From the NCBI GenBank assembly GCA_963922595.1, contig CAWUIM010000013.1, positions 1-57,773 on the forward strand: 57,773 nt of DNA, written 5' to 3'. The notes beneath the pieces were generated by a model. That model worked only from the letters and a program-made list of their open reading frames with translations, was not told where the DNA came from and ran no database searches. Numbering within the stretch: position 1 is the stretch's first letter; each line of letters starts with the position of its first letter. The stretch comes from JAJFFW01 sp963922595 (GTDB taxonomy: Bacteria; Pseudomonadota; Alphaproteobacteria; Caulobacterales; Parvularculaceae). A program made the translations under genes and the position numbers. Shown here one piece after another: positions 34,592 to 43,953 of this stretch.

Positions 34592-37183
34592 ATGCTCAAA
34601 AACCCTGACGCCGCTACGCCGAAGCCGACGCGTCTCGAAGACTACCGGCCCTCCGACTACCTCATTGAAACCGTCGATCTCGATTTCGCGCTTTCGCCGG
34701 ACCGCACCCTCGTCGCGGCGACGCTTGTCATGCGGCGCGCGTCGACCGCCGCCGCGGATGCGCCGCTCATTCTCGATGGCGAAGAAATTGATCTCCTGTC
34801 GGTTGGTCTTGACGGCGAACCGCTCGCCCCTTCGCAATATGAAGCCGCGGACAACAAATTGACGATCCGAGACCTTCCCGCATCATTCACGCTGACCATC
34901 AAAAACACTTGTGCGCCCGCGGCGAACACGGCGCTTTCCGGCCTTTACCTGTCCAACGACATGTTCTGCACCCAATGCGAGGCCGAAGGATTTCGCCGCA
35001 TTACTTATTATCTCGACCGGCCCGATATTCTCGCAAAATTCACGGTGCGGATGGAAGCGGAGAAAGCCGCATTCCCGGTGCTCCTGTCGAACGGCAATCA
35101 AATCGAAAAGGGCGATCTATCAGAGGGGCGCCATTTTGCGCGTTGGGCGGACCCCTTCCCGAAACCCGCTTATCTGTTCGCTCTTGTCGCTGGCGATCTT
35201 GCATGCGTTGAAGACAGCTTCACGACTGTGTCGGGACGCAAGGTCGCGTTGAAGGTCTTCGTGCAACCTCAAAACACGCACAAATGCGACTACACGCTCG
35301 ACGCCCTCAAACGGGCGATGCGCTGGGACGAAGAAACGTTCGGTCGCGAATATGACCTCGACATCTTCATGATTGTCGCTGTGGATCACTTCAATTTCGG
35401 CGCGATGGAGAACAAAGGCCTCAACATTTTCAACTCGGCCTATGTGCTGGCGAGCCCGGAAACGGCGACCGATCAGGACTATGAGACAATCGAATCCATC
35501 GTGGCGCATGAATATTTTCATAATTGGTCAGGCAATCGCGTCACCTGCCGCGACTGGTTTCAGCTTTGCCTGAAAGAAGGCTTCACCGTCTTCAGAGATC
35601 AGGAATTTTCCGCCGATATGCGGTCACGGCCTGTGCAACGCATCAAGGATGTGCGCCGGCTTTGGGCGCACCAGTTTCCAGAAGATGACGGCCCCCTCGC
35701 CCATCCCCCGCGGCCCCACGAATTCATTACAATCGACAATTTCTACACCGCCACCGTTTACGAAAAAGGCGCTGAACTCGCTCGCATGCTGAAGCTGCTG
35801 CTCGGCGAAGATAATTTCAGGAAAGCGAGCGATTTATATTTTGAGCGTCACGATGGAACCGCGGCGACCGTGGAGGATTTTGTGTGCGCCATGGAGGAAG
35901 CGAGTGGGAGAGATTTAACTCAATTCCGCCGTTGGTACGCCGATGCAGGTCGCCCAACTGTTTCCATCGGTACGGAGAATAACGAAATAACAGTAACTCA
36001 AAATATCGCCGCAACACCAGGACAAAGCGAGAAACTACCACGCCATATCCCAATCGATTATGCGGCCTATGGCGCTAAGACCGGCGCTGTTTTGCAGCAA
36101 GGATTGATCGAGTTGACCGGGGAATCACAGACTATTTGCATCGACGAACAATCGGAGCGTCCAGTTCTTTCCTTCCTAAATGGATTCTCTGCGCCTGTTT
36201 CATTGGATCAAAATCTTAGCGTCGACGACCGTCTTGTTCTGATGAAACATGATCGTGATGCGTTCAGCCGCTGGTCCGTAACACATGGCCTTTGGAAAGA
36301 CTTATGTCTCAGTTTTGGCGGAGTAAACGACGGCGCCTTTGACAAAGACGCCGCATTGGATCGCTTTACCGAAGCCTTGGATTTAGCCATTGGGGCGGCT
36401 GATGAAGACCCCGCGTTTACCGCTGAATTGCTAAAAACGCCGACCGCTGCGGAACTCACCCAAACTGTCGACACAATCGACCCGGACAAAATCACGAGCG
36501 GACGCAGACATGTGCGCAGCGTATTGGCGACAGCGCTAAAACAACCGCTGCGGCGCCTTTACGACCGGTTGCATAACAATGCGTCTTATTCACCGGACGC
36601 TGCCGATGCCGGGCCGCGAACGCTTAAGAACACTGCGCTCGGATTACTTGTGGACGCAGGTGAAGACCCGCTCGCGCTGACCCAGGCGACGCATGCGGCG
36701 CACATGAGCGATGAAGCCGCGGCGACCGCAGCACTAGCAACGTCTGACAGCCCGCTAAGGGAGATGGCGCTGGACCGCTTTTATAGCAAGTGGCGCGCCG
36801 ACCCGCTCGTGGTCAACAAGTGGCTGGCGTGGCGCGCCATGGCTCCGGGGCCGGATGCGCTTCACGACATACAAGTGCTCTTGTCCCATGACGCTTTCGA
36901 CGCCGGCAATCCGAATAAAGTGCGCGCGCTTATCGGCGTGTTCGCCCGAGAAAATCTTGCAAATTTCCATCGCGCGGACGGCGAGGGATACCGGTTCTTT
37001 GCAGATCAAATCCTGTCAATCGACAAGAAGAACCCACAATTGGCGGCCCGCCTTTGCACGGCGCTTGAGTTTTGGCGCAAACTAGAGCCGCGGCGCAAAG
37101 CGCAGGCTGAAAAAATCTTAACGCAAATCGCTGAAGCGCCTGGCCTATCTTCCAATCTTTACGAAATGACCGCAAAACTCTAA
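34592..37183 (+). CDS. pepN: aminopeptidase N (M1 family)
   Basis: The 863-residue zinc peptidase removes N-terminal residues from peptides in the cytoplasm. The exopeptidase motif GAMEN is at 270-274 and the zinc site His306-Glu307-x-x-His310 with Glu329 follows (HEYFHNW...KEGF). The N-terminal beta domain, the thermolysin-like centre and the long helical C-terminus (DUF3458 plus ARM-like) match E. coli PepN in order and length. GGAGG stands 8 bases before the ATG. It is transcribed alone or with the glycosyltransferase gene 38 bases downstream. Confidence 0.96.
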   Translation: MLKNPDAATPKPTRLEDYRPSDYLIETVDLDFALSPDRTLVAATLVMRRASTAAADAPLILDGEEIDLLSVGLDGEPLAPSQYEAADNKLTIRDLPASFTLTIKNTCAPAANTALSGLYLSNDMFCTQCEAEGFRRITYYLDRPDILAKFTVRMEAEKAAFPVLLSNGNQIEKGDLSEGRHFARWADPFPKPAYLFALVAGDLACVEDSFTTVSGRKVALKVFVQPQNTHKCDYTLDALKRAMRWDEETFGREYDLDIFMIVAVDHFNFGAMENKGLNIFNSAYVLASPETATDQDYETIESIVAHEYFHNWSGNRVTCRDWFQLCLKEGFTVFRDQEFSADMRSRPVQRIKDVRRLWAHQFPEDDGPLAHPPRPHEFITIDNFYTATVYEKGAELARMLKLLLGEDNFRKASDLYFERHDGTAATVEDFVCAMEEASGRDLTQFRRWYADAGRPTVSIGTENNEITVTQNIAATPGQSEKLPRHIPIDYAAYGAKTGAVLQQGLIELTGESQTICIDEQSERPVLSFLNGFSAPVSLDQNLSVDDRLVLMKHDRDAFSRWSVTHGLWKDLCLSFGGVNDGAFDKDAALDRFTEALDLAIGAADEDPAFTAELLKTPTAAELTQTVDTIDPDKITSGRRHVRSVLATALKQPLRRLYDRLHNNASYSPDAADAGPRTLKNTALGLLVDAGEDPLALTQATHAAHMSDEAAATAALATSDSPLREMALDRFYSKWRADPLVVNKWLAWRAMAPGPDALHDIQVLLSHDAFDAGNPNKVRALIGVFARENLANFHRADGEGYRFFADQILSIDKKNPQLAARLCTALEFWRKLEPRRKAQAEKILTQIAEAPGLSSNLYEMTAKL

Positions 37184-37221
37184 TCGATCCCTTTCGCGTA
37201 CAGCAAGGAACTGTCGGCCCC

Positions 37222-38442
37222 ATGAACATCGCCATTCTAACGCCCGCCTGGCCCGCTGGCGCAGCGCCGAACGGCATCGCCACCTATTACGACAACCTTG
37301 TCCCTGCGATGGCGGCTTTGGGTCATACAGTTATTGTGTTGGCGGCGATGCGCAATACCGACGATAATAGCGATACGGACAATATTCATGTCTACGAGCT
37401 GCCGGATAAATTGGGCCGACTGTCCTATTGGCGAATGCGCATCGGCGAGGCATTCGAGCCTGGTCATTTGTCAAAGACGTACGGTGCAGCGCAAATTATC
37501 GGAGCGCTAGAGCTCGCCCAAGGAGATCATCAAATCGATCTTCTCCAGATGGAAGAATCGTTTGGATGGCATCAATGCGTCAGGGAACGCTTCGATTTTC
37601 CGGTTGTAGCGCGACTACACGGTCCGCATTTTTTGAACGCAAGCAAGAATATGGGAGGCGCTCAGTCTTCGGAAGACAAATACCGGGTTAAGCAGGAAGG
37701 CGAAGCGCTGTCCAAAGCCATCGCGGTTACGGCGCCCTCCAATGACGTAATGTTGCAGACCAAGAATTTTTATAATTTGGAATGGGACCATGCCGCGGTT
37801 TTTCCAAATCCAGTTCGCGTGGACGAGGCGGAACCTCGATGGTCTCTCGACCAATGCGACAGAAATGAGATCCTTTTTGTAGGCCGCTTTGACCGCCATA
37901 AGGGCGGCGACATATTGCTGGAAGCGTTTATCGCCGTCGCCGAGGCGCGGCCCGAGGTCCGCCTCGTCTTTGCGGGACCTGATCGCGGCATCGTCGATGA
38001 GACGGGCGAGCGGCGCCAAATTGAATTCTTTCTTCAAGAAATGTCTCAGGATGTGCGCGAACGGGTCAAATTTCTGGGCCAGCTCAGCCGTTCCGAGATT
38101 AGAGCCCTTCGCGCAAAAGCTTTCGTGACGGTCGTGAGTTCGCGTTACGAGACATTTGGAAATGTTGTAATCGAGGCGATGGCGTGCGGCTGCCCCGTCG
38201 TCGCGACCAATACTGGCGGGATCGCCGAGATTATCGACGCTGAAGAGACGGGCGCGCTCGTGCCTGCAGGCGACGCTTCCGCCCTTGCGAATAGATTGAT
38301 CCAGGCGTTTGATTCTCCGGAGGAAACGGCGGCGATGGGCGCTAAAGCTTACGAAGTCGTAAGGGAGCGTTTTGACCCCGAAAGGATCGCCCGGGATCAC
38401 CTGCGATTTTTTCAACAGGTGATCAGTTCGCAGGACCAATGA
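37222..38442 (+). CDS. GT4-family glycosyltransferase
   Basis: The 406-residue enzyme has the GT-B fold. The N-terminal domain begins ILTPAWPAGAAPNGIATYYDNL, with the glycine loop that binds the donor phosphate. The C-terminal domain has LFVGRFDRHKGGD (218-230) and the family E-x7-E pair Glu310 and Glu318 in SSRYETFGNVVIEAM. It is a retaining transferase that uses a nucleotide sugar. The acceptor is unknown. No polysaccharide cluster surrounds it, so a stand-alone role in glycolipid or glycan synthesis is likely. Confidence 0.9.
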   Translation: MNIAILTPAWPAGAAPNGIATYYDNLVPAMAALGHTVIVLAAMRNTDDNSDTDNIHVYELPDKLGRLSYWRMRIGEAFEPGHLSKTYGAAQIIGALELAQGDHQIDLLQMEESFGWHQCVRERFDFPVVARLHGPHFLNASKNMGGAQSSEDKYRVKQEGEALSKAIAVTAPSNDVMLQTKNFYNLEWDHAAVFPNPVRVDEAEPRWSLDQCDRNEILFVGRFDRHKGGDILLEAFIAVAEARPEVRLVFAGPDRGIVDETGERRQIEFFLQEMSQDVRERVKFLGQLSRSEIRALRAKAFVTVVSSRYETFGNVVIEAMACGCPVVATNTGGIAEIIDAEETGALVPAGDASALANRLIQAFDSPEETAAMGAKAYEVVRERFDPERIARDHLRFFQQVISSQDQ

Positions 38443-38589
38443 TCACCGCATAAACGCTAGCGAAAAACGCCATTTCCCGCGTGACAGGCCCAGCGAATTA
38501 GTAATAGTTTCTATTTGGTAAACGCGGGGCCCGATAAGGGGTGGCGCAACAATTCAATTTCGCAATTGGTTTGGAAAATCATTTAGTCG

Positions 38590-40827
38590 ATGGGTGCGGG
38601 CAAGCAGCAGAGCGATATGGCGGCGCGTGTGGAAGCGTTGTCGCCCCGACGCCTCGCGTTACTCACGGGGTTTTTTATCCTCGCGCTCGCTGCTCTGCTT
38701 GTCACAAAACTTCAGGAAGAGGTGACGGCGCGGCGCGTTGAAACCGAATTGCGCGTTGCCCAAGGCGCCGGCGATTGCGCAAACGCCATGAATGTTTCGA
38801 TCATGACCGGCGCATCCGTGCGCAAGACCCTCGGCGCTTGCCATCCGAAAGGTTCCTCAGCGATCTACCACTTGTCGCGATCCGGGGATGTCATCACCTC
38901 ATTCGGCGCGACGGAGAAAGTTTTCCTCGATGCAAGCGTCGCCCGCAGCCTGCCGCTTGATCGGTCAGGCCAGGCAGCGCTCGATCTTTCAACGGTCAAG
39001 GCGCAAGCGGCTTGGCGACCACTCGACAATGGGGAGACACTCCTCGTCGCCGCCCCAGCTCACGATTTCTATGAGCGCACCCCGATCTGGTTCGCTTACG
39101 CATTGATCCTGACCGCCATTACGCTCGTGACCGCCTCGCTCATGGGCGCGTTTGTCCGTCAAAGCCGCGCCGCTGCGGAGGCGGCGGGCGCCGTCGAAAG
39201 CTTGCACCAGGCGAATGACGCATTGAGCGCCGGCCGGTGCTGCCCATGGTTTTACGACAATGCAAATCGGTCAGTGATGTTCTCGCGCACATTTCTGGAA
39301 CCGTTGGGTCTCGGCGCCCGTGATCGCGTATTTTCTTTGCGTGAAATTTCTGCACTCGTTCATCCGGAAGATTTGCGCGACGCGCTGGCGATCTTTACGG
39401 GCGATACGTCAGGGGTAACAGAATGCGTCGCGCGCTTGCGTGGCCCAAACGGCGCATGGTCGAGGATTTACTTGCGGACGGCCGCCGACGCCACGCGTTT
39501 CCAACGGTCCGGCGTCGCATTCGACCTCACCGGCGCAAAGTCGGTGAGCGCCAGCGCCGCGATCGCCGAAGCGCGCCTGAAAGACGCCATCGAGAGCATC
39601 CCGGAAGCCTTTGTCTTATGGGACGCGCAGGGGCGCCTGGCCGCGTGGAACCATCGCTTCGCTTCCATCTTCCGCCTTGAAAGCAACACGCTCAGCGCCG
39701 GGCTTTCTGCGACAGACTTGGCGGCGCTTGCGAAAATCGGCGGCGGCATCGTCACACGCTATTTCGGTCCGGACGCTGCGCTCAACGAACAAAGCGTGGA
39801 AGTCGCCCTGAAAGGGGATCGTTGGCTCCACATTTCGCGCCGCCGCACGGCGGAAGGCGGATTAGTCTGCATCGCGAGCAATGTGACGGACATGAAACGT
39901 CGCGCGCGCGCGCAAAAACGAAAAGAGCGCGTCTTACAAAATACGGTCGCCGATCTCGAACTGTCGCGCAAAGATCTATCGGAAACGATGCACAAATATG
40001 AGGTTGAAAAGCACCGGGCAGAAGAAGCAAGCCGTTCCAAAAGCGAATTCCTCGCCAATATGAGCCATGAATTGCGCACACCGCTCAATGCGATCAATGG
40101 CTTTTCCGAGATCATGCAATCGGAACTTTACGGTCCGCTTGGAGACGAGAAATACAAGGAATATGTGGACGATATCCTGTCGAGCGGACAACATCTTTTG
40201 GAGCTCATCGAAGACATTCTCGACATGTCAAAAATTGAGGCAGGCCGTATTCAGCTTGAACCGAAAAGAGTTGAACTCGAACGCATTCTTCAGGAGTCCG
40301 CCCGCCTGGTCGCCAAGCGCGCTAAAGACGCCGACGTCGCGTTGACTGTGTCAGTCGCGCATGCGCCAGCCGCCTGGGCGGACGCACGCGCCGTGAAGCA
40401 GGTGGCGCTCAATCTTCTTTCAAATGCGATCAAGTTCACCGAGCCCGGCGGCGAGGTGACGCTGACAGCGGAAGCTGATCTCGACAGCGTGACGCTCATC
40501 GTCGCCGACAGCGGCGCCGGTATTGAGCGGGCGCATCTTGAAAAACTTGGCTCACCATTTGAACTCACAGAGTCGCACACATCGAAAACCCGCGATGGAT
40601 CAGGGCTGGGGTTAGCGCTGTCAAAATCGTTGATGGAGTTGCAGGGCGGCATCCTGGCGATCGCAAGCCAACCTGGGAAGGGAACTGTTGCTTGCGCCAC
40701 ATTCCCGCGGCGACAAAACGCAAATGTTAGGCTGCCGCAGTTTATTCGGGACGACGCACATTTGTTGACCCAGCCGAAAAAGCCGCAGCGTTCGCTGGAG
40801 CCGGCGAAAGCCGAAGCGGCGGAATAG
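38590..40827 (+). CDS. PAS-domain sensor histidine kinase, PleC/DivJ-like
   Basis: The 745-residue kinase has two transmembrane helices (about 17-37 and 160-182) enclosing a periplasmic domain of about 120 residues. Two PAS-like regions (about 205-310 and 330-430) and a short coiled coil (about 430-480) follow. The HisKA domain has phospho-acceptor His493 in NMSHELRTPLNAINGFSEIM, with the QSELYGPLGDEKYKEY extension typical of the PleC/DivJ group. The ATPase has NLLSNAIKF, DSGAGIE and GSGLGLALS. No receiver domain or response regulator is nearby, so its partner (DivK/PleD-like) lies elsewhere. No clear ribosome site precedes the chosen ATG; 38617 is an alternative. Confidence 0.88.
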   Translation: MGAGKQQSDMAARVEALSPRRLALLTGFFILALAALLVTKLQEEVTARRVETELRVAQGAGDCANAMNVSIMTGASVRKTLGACHPKGSSAIYHLSRSGDVITSFGATEKVFLDASVARSLPLDRSGQAALDLSTVKAQAAWRPLDNGETLLVAAPAHDFYERTPIWFAYALILTAITLVTASLMGAFVRQSRAAAEAAGAVESLHQANDALSAGRCCPWFYDNANRSVMFSRTFLEPLGLGARDRVFSLREISALVHPEDLRDALAIFTGDTSGVTECVARLRGPNGAWSRIYLRTAADATRFQRSGVAFDLTGAKSVSASAAIAEARLKDAIESIPEAFVLWDAQGRLAAWNHRFASIFRLESNTLSAGLSATDLAALAKIGGGIVTRYFGPDAALNEQSVEVALKGDRWLHISRRRTAEGGLVCIASNVTDMKRRARAQKRKERVLQNTVADLELSRKDLSETMHKYEVEKHRAEEASRSKSEFLANMSHELRTPLNAINGFSEIMQSELYGPLGDEKYKEYVDDILSSGQHLLELIEDILDMSKIEAGRIQLEPKRVELERILQESARLVAKRAKDADVALTVSVAHAPAAWADARAVKQVALNLLSNAIKFTEPGGEVTLTAEADLDSVTLIVADSGAGIERAHLEKLGSPFELTESHTSKTRDGSGLGLALSKSLMELQGGILAIASQPGKGTVACATFPRRQNANVRLPQFIRDDAHLLTQPKKPQRSLEPAKAEAAE

Positions 40828-40868
40828 TATCACGCTCGGCGTTTTAAACCTCACCAATCTGGGTTGCG

Positions 40869-41345
40869 CTAACGGGGGTCTCGCCGCCCTCTGCGTCGTC
40901 CGTCTCGTGGTCTGCGCTTGCGCGCCTGGTGTTCCATGAGCGCTTTGCGGTCTTCACTAGAAAGAACTTTAAACGCCTCGACGAATAACGCTGTTTGCAC
41001 CGTACGATGAGCGTCTTGCGCTGCGTGGAAATCTGCGATCGCCTGATCGATGTCCTCATCATCCCACGGCTGCGTATTTAGGCTTTCCGACATCGAGCGA
41101 CGCGCCTCGCGGACCTTTCGGCGGCTTTCACGAAGCGCGTCTCTTTTTTCGAAAAAGACCTCACGAAACGCCTTTCGTCCCTCTTCGGACAAAACCTCAG
41201 ACGCGCCGAATATGCGCTCCATTTCTATTTCACCGCGCGGCACTCCTGGCGGAGGTTTGCCTATCATCCGGCCGGCGACAAATCCGCCAAGGAATACGTT
41301 GCAGGCGAGCGACGCCGCCAGCACAATCATCAATCCGCGGCCCAT
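40869..41345 (-). CDS. periplasmic heavy-metal-sensor family protein (CnrX/Spy-like)
   Basis: The 158-residue protein has an N-terminal membrane anchor (about 4-26). A helical, highly charged periplasmic part follows, rich in Arg and Glu, with the LSEEGRKAFREVFFEKRDALRESRRKVREAR pattern seen in metal-resistance sensors of the CnrX/Spy kind. It overlaps the upstream membrane gene by 16 bases. In such sets the periplasmic sensor passes the signal to the anti-sigma factor. The C-terminus is a run of Arg and Lys (KRRPRDGRRRGRRD). The metal or stress sensed is unknown. Confidence 0.75.
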   Translation of the reverse strand: MGRGLMIVLAASLACNVFLGGFVAGRMIGKPPPGVPRGEIEMERIFGASEVLSEEGRKAFREVFFEKRDALRESRRKVREARRSMSESLNTQPWDDEDIDQAIADFHAAQDAHRTVQTALFVEAFKVLSSEDRKALMEHQARKRRPRDGRRRGRRDPR

Positions 41346-41695
41346 AAGGCCTCCTCACTGTCGTCGACAAGCACATAGTTGAGCGTGTCCGCTGCAAAAT
41401 ACAGCGCTTCATCCTGCGCTGCGAAGGCGGCGCTGTTAACTGCCGTGGACATGCCGACCACGAAACCAAGCGCGCCTAACCCCGCCAGCGCGCCTGTCGG
41501 CGCCAACCCAAATTGTTTGAACCAATGCAGGAGGCCAAGCCCGGCGCCGGCCCGTTGCGCCGACGGCGCGATCCGTTCGTGATCTGCAAGAATGCGGCGC
41601 TTTAACGCCTCGCTCGCATCCGGCGCAGATGCCTCGCGGAGCAACACGTCGAGATCATCGATTGGATCAGAGGTATTTTCCGAAGTCGTCGTCAC
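41330..41695 (-). CDS. putative anti-sigma factor, single-pass membrane protein
   Basis: The 121-residue protein has an acidic N-terminal half (IDDLDVLLREASAPDASEALKRRILADHE), then one transmembrane stretch (about 68-90) and a short outer tail. Its GTG overlaps the ECF sigma stop (GTGA) and its 3' end overlaps the sensor gene. The position and topology are those of an anti-sigma factor such as CnrY. No zinc-binding ASD motif is visible, so the family is a guess. Confidence 0.65.
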   Translation of the reverse strand: MTTTSENTSDPIDDLDVLLREASAPDASEALKRRILADHERIAPSAQRAGAGLGLLHWFKQFGLAPTGALAGLGALGFVVGMSTAVNSAAFAAQDEALYFAADTLNYVLVDDSEEALWAAD

Positions 41696-42267
41696 GATCG
41701 CGTTCCTTCCATGAGCTCGCTACGCATTGGCGTCAGTTTCTCGCGAAGCGCGCGGCGCGCTCTGGAGAGAAGCGACTCAATCGCCTCCACGCTCGCCTCC
41801 ATAATTTCCGCCGCCTCAATATTCGAAAGCTCCTGATAATGGCACAGCGTGATCGCCATGCGCTGACGGTCAGGCAGCGACGCCATCGCATCGGTTACGA
41901 TTTGAGCGCGTTCTTCGCGCATCATCAGCGCATCGGCGCGGAGCGCCTGATCAACCTGTTCGGGTGCGCTTTCCTCCGGAGCCTCGCGCCCGCGTTTTCG
42001 CAAGCGGTCGTAACATATGTTCATAGCGACGCGATAAAGCCACGTCTCAAATTTCGCACCTTGCGGACGCCAGCGCGCAGCGCTTTTCCAAAGGCGAAGG
42101 AACGTTTCCTGCGTCGCGTCTTCGGCCTGGTCGCGCGACCCAAGCATTCTGAAACACACGCCCATTATTTTGTCCGTATGCCGCAATACAAGCGTGCTCG
42201 CGGCCAGCCGATCACCGGCGCCAGCGCGCGCAACGAGCTCTTCATCATTGTCTTCAACGCCAGGCAA
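41692..42267 (-). CDS. ECF-type RNA polymerase sigma factor
   Basis: The 191-residue protein has region 2 (about 25-95, with MLGSRDQAEDATQETFLRLWKSA and FETWLYRVAMNICYDRLRKR) and region 4 (about 128-180, with LPDRQRMAITLCHYQELSNIEAAEIM). It belongs to a sigma, anti-sigma, periplasmic-sensor set coupled by overlaps. The start is TTG with GAGG just upstream, and an in-frame stop lies two codons before it, so no other start is possible. The neighbouring EF-hand gene may share its stimulus. Confidence 0.92.
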   Translation of the reverse strand: MPGVEDNDEELVARAGAGDRLAASTLVLRHTDKIMGVCFRMLGSRDQAEDATQETFLRLWKSAARWRPQGAKFETWLYRVAMNICYDRLRKRGREAPEESAPEQVDQALRADALMMREERAQIVTDAMASLPDRQRMAITLCHYQELSNIEAAEIMEASVEAIESLLSRARRALREKLTPMRSELMEGTRS

Positions 42268-42308
42268 AGCGCCTCAACCCGTTCGTGGTGAAACTTCGGT
42301 TTAAACCC

Positions 42309-42333
42309 CGGTGCGGCGTGAAACGCCGCACCG
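42309..42333 (-). terminator. strong hairpin after the EF-hand gene
   Basis: CGGTGCGGCGT (42309-42319) and ACGCCGCACCG (42323-42333) form an 11-base stem with a 3-base loop, 12 bases beyond the EF-hand gene stop. On the transcript GGGGUUUAAACC follows, so the U-tract is poor. It may stop transcription or protect the transcript 3' end before the sigma gene. Confidence 0.6.
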
Positions 42334-42345
42334 AGACTTGTAGCG

Positions 42346-42744
42346 TTATTCGCCGCGACGGCCATGGCCCTTACGCTTACCCATGCGACCGCGCTCGCTT
42401 TCGTCCAAAACGCCGTCATTATTGCGATCACGACGTTCAAAGCGTTCTTTAGCGGCGTCCTGAAACTCTGCAAAGCTGATCACGCCGTCACCGTTCTTGT
42501 CCGGGTCACGTTCCGCACGACGTTCGGCGCGGCGCGCTTCGCGATGCGCGCGCAATTCTTCTTCCGTAAGTGCGCCGTCGCCATCGGTGTCAGCTGCTTC
42601 GATGAGCGCATCCGTCCGGGCGTCCAACTCCGCTTTGGTGATGATACCGTCACCATTGGCGTCGGCGTTCCGGCCTTGCGCATAAGCAACGCCCGCGACG
42701 ACGCTGAGCGCGGCGGCGAGCAATAATGTTGTTCTTCGGCTCAT
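42346..42744 (-). CDS. secreted EF-hand calcium-binding protein
   Basis: The 132-residue protein has a signal peptide (about 1-22, ending AYA-Q) and four EF-hand loops at 28-39, 52-63, 82-93 and 106-117, each with the D-x-D/N-x-D-G spacing and a final Glu. It should bind Ca2+ in the periplasm. Between loops 2 and 3 is an Arg/Glu-rich helix. AAGGA precedes the ATG by 7 bases. It lies between the flavoprotein trio and the sigma module, on the same strand as both. Confidence 0.88.
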   Translation of the reverse strand: MSRRTTLLLAAALSVVAGVAYAQGRNADANGDGIITKAELDARTDALIEAADTDGDGALTEEELRAHREARRAERRAERDPDKNGDGVISFAEFQDAAKERFERRDRNNDGVLDESERGRMGKRKGHGRRGE

Positions 42745-42786
42745 GATAAATCCTTGTGTTTAGCCATCCAGCACCCCTTAAACGGA

Positions 42787-43953
42787 TCAGCGACGCGATT
42801 CCGTCGTTTCCGTCAGAGAGGCCCGAAAGGCCGTCGCCAGCTCGCTTTCCGCCGTTTCAAGGATCTTCGCGTCCACAAACCCTTCGTCATTTTCAAGCGT
42901 GGACGCCTTGAGCGCGCCCGCGTCAACGTTAACGGGGAGTTCGGCAAAGGCCACGACGCTGCGGAAACGGGGTGAAAATACGGCCGAGGTTATACGGCCG
43001 ACCGGCGCGCCATTGCTCGTGACGCTCGCGCCCGGCATGGGCTCTTCGCCGTCGAGCACAAGAACGAAGAGCGCTTTTTCAGGAGCCGGCGTTTTAGCTG
43101 ACAACGCGCGCCGCCCATTGAACCAGGCGCGGTTCGACGGCGCCAGGTGCGGCAAACCAAGCGCTTCGGGTGAGCGGGCCTGTTTCGGTCTTGTGATCTT
43201 GTCGGCGCTGACAAAGTCGACGCCGACCCGGGGGCAGCCCGCTTCGATCCGCAAGATGTCGATGGCGCTGAGGCCGGCCGGCGTTGGTCCGGCGGCGCGG
43301 CGCACACGCTCCCAAAGCGTCAGGGCTTCCTCATACGGATAAATAATCTCAACACCGGGCTGGACACCCACATGAATTGGCCGGGCGGCGGTTTCAATGC
43401 CGCGCACCGTCGTCTGCGAGGCGAGGTTTTCACTCGCCGCATCGACACCGGCGGCGGCCGCCGTGTCTCGCGCTTCTGGACCGATAATCGCAAGAGCGGC
43501 GACGCGGCCCGTGATATCTTCGATTGTGACATCCATGCCGCGGGCGGCCAATTGAAGGCGGCGCGCATGCGAACATGAACAGGTCAGAAGGAACATGCCT
43601 GACCCCAAACGCGCAATGTCGATGATATCGACAACGCCGCCCGTCGACGACAGGATCAATCCGCGCGCACTTTCACCGACCTCCAGATTGCGCAAAGGCG
43701 CCGTCGTCACCCGCGCCAGGTAATCAGGGGCGCCGTCGCCGCGCACAATATAGCGCCACAGGGCGCCGAAATCGGCCACCGCTGCATTGCGCGTGAGCGC
43801 CGCATATTCCTCCTTAACGCTCGTGAAAACAAGCGGCGTCGACCACCCATTTATTGAGACCCAGCTATTCGCGTAACTGACAGAAGCGGTCGCAGAGAAC
43901 AAGGCCGTCGGCTTTGGCTCAACGGCTGAAAGATCAGGCCCCGGAAAAATCAT
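42787..43953 (-). CDS. GcvT-like folate-binding aminomethyltransferase paralogue
   Basis: The 388-residue protein has the GcvT fold from end to end. Conserved stretches such as RNAAVADFGALWRYIVRGDGAPDYLARVTT, the DILRIEAGCPRVGVDF block and a C-terminal barrel are visible. It differs strongly from the true GcvT at 7931 and lacks the canonical LFDVSHMGQ. Relatives include YgfZ, the folate half of sarcosine and dimethylglycine dehydrogenases and DmdA. It starts with an ATGA overlap on a flavoprotein gene. A folate-linked step acting on the product of that flavoprotein is a fair inference. No substrate can be named. Confidence 0.8.
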   Translation of the reverse strand: MIFPGPDLSAVEPKPTALFSATASVSYANSWVSINGWSTPLVFTSVKEEYAALTRNAAVADFGALWRYIVRGDGAPDYLARVTTAPLRNLEVGESARGLILSSTGGVVDIIDIARLGSGMFLLTCSCSHARRLQLAARGMDVTIEDITGRVAALAIIGPEARDTAAAAGVDAASENLASQTTVRGIETAARPIHVGVQPGVEIIYPYEEALTLWERVRRAAGPTPAGLSAIDILRIEAGCPRVGVDFVSADKITRPKQARSPEALGLPHLAPSNRAWFNGRRALSAKTPAPEKALFVLVLDGEEPMPGASVTSNGAPVGRITSAVFSPRFRSVVAFAELPVNVDAGALKASTLENDEGFVDAKILETAESELATAFRASLTETTESRR

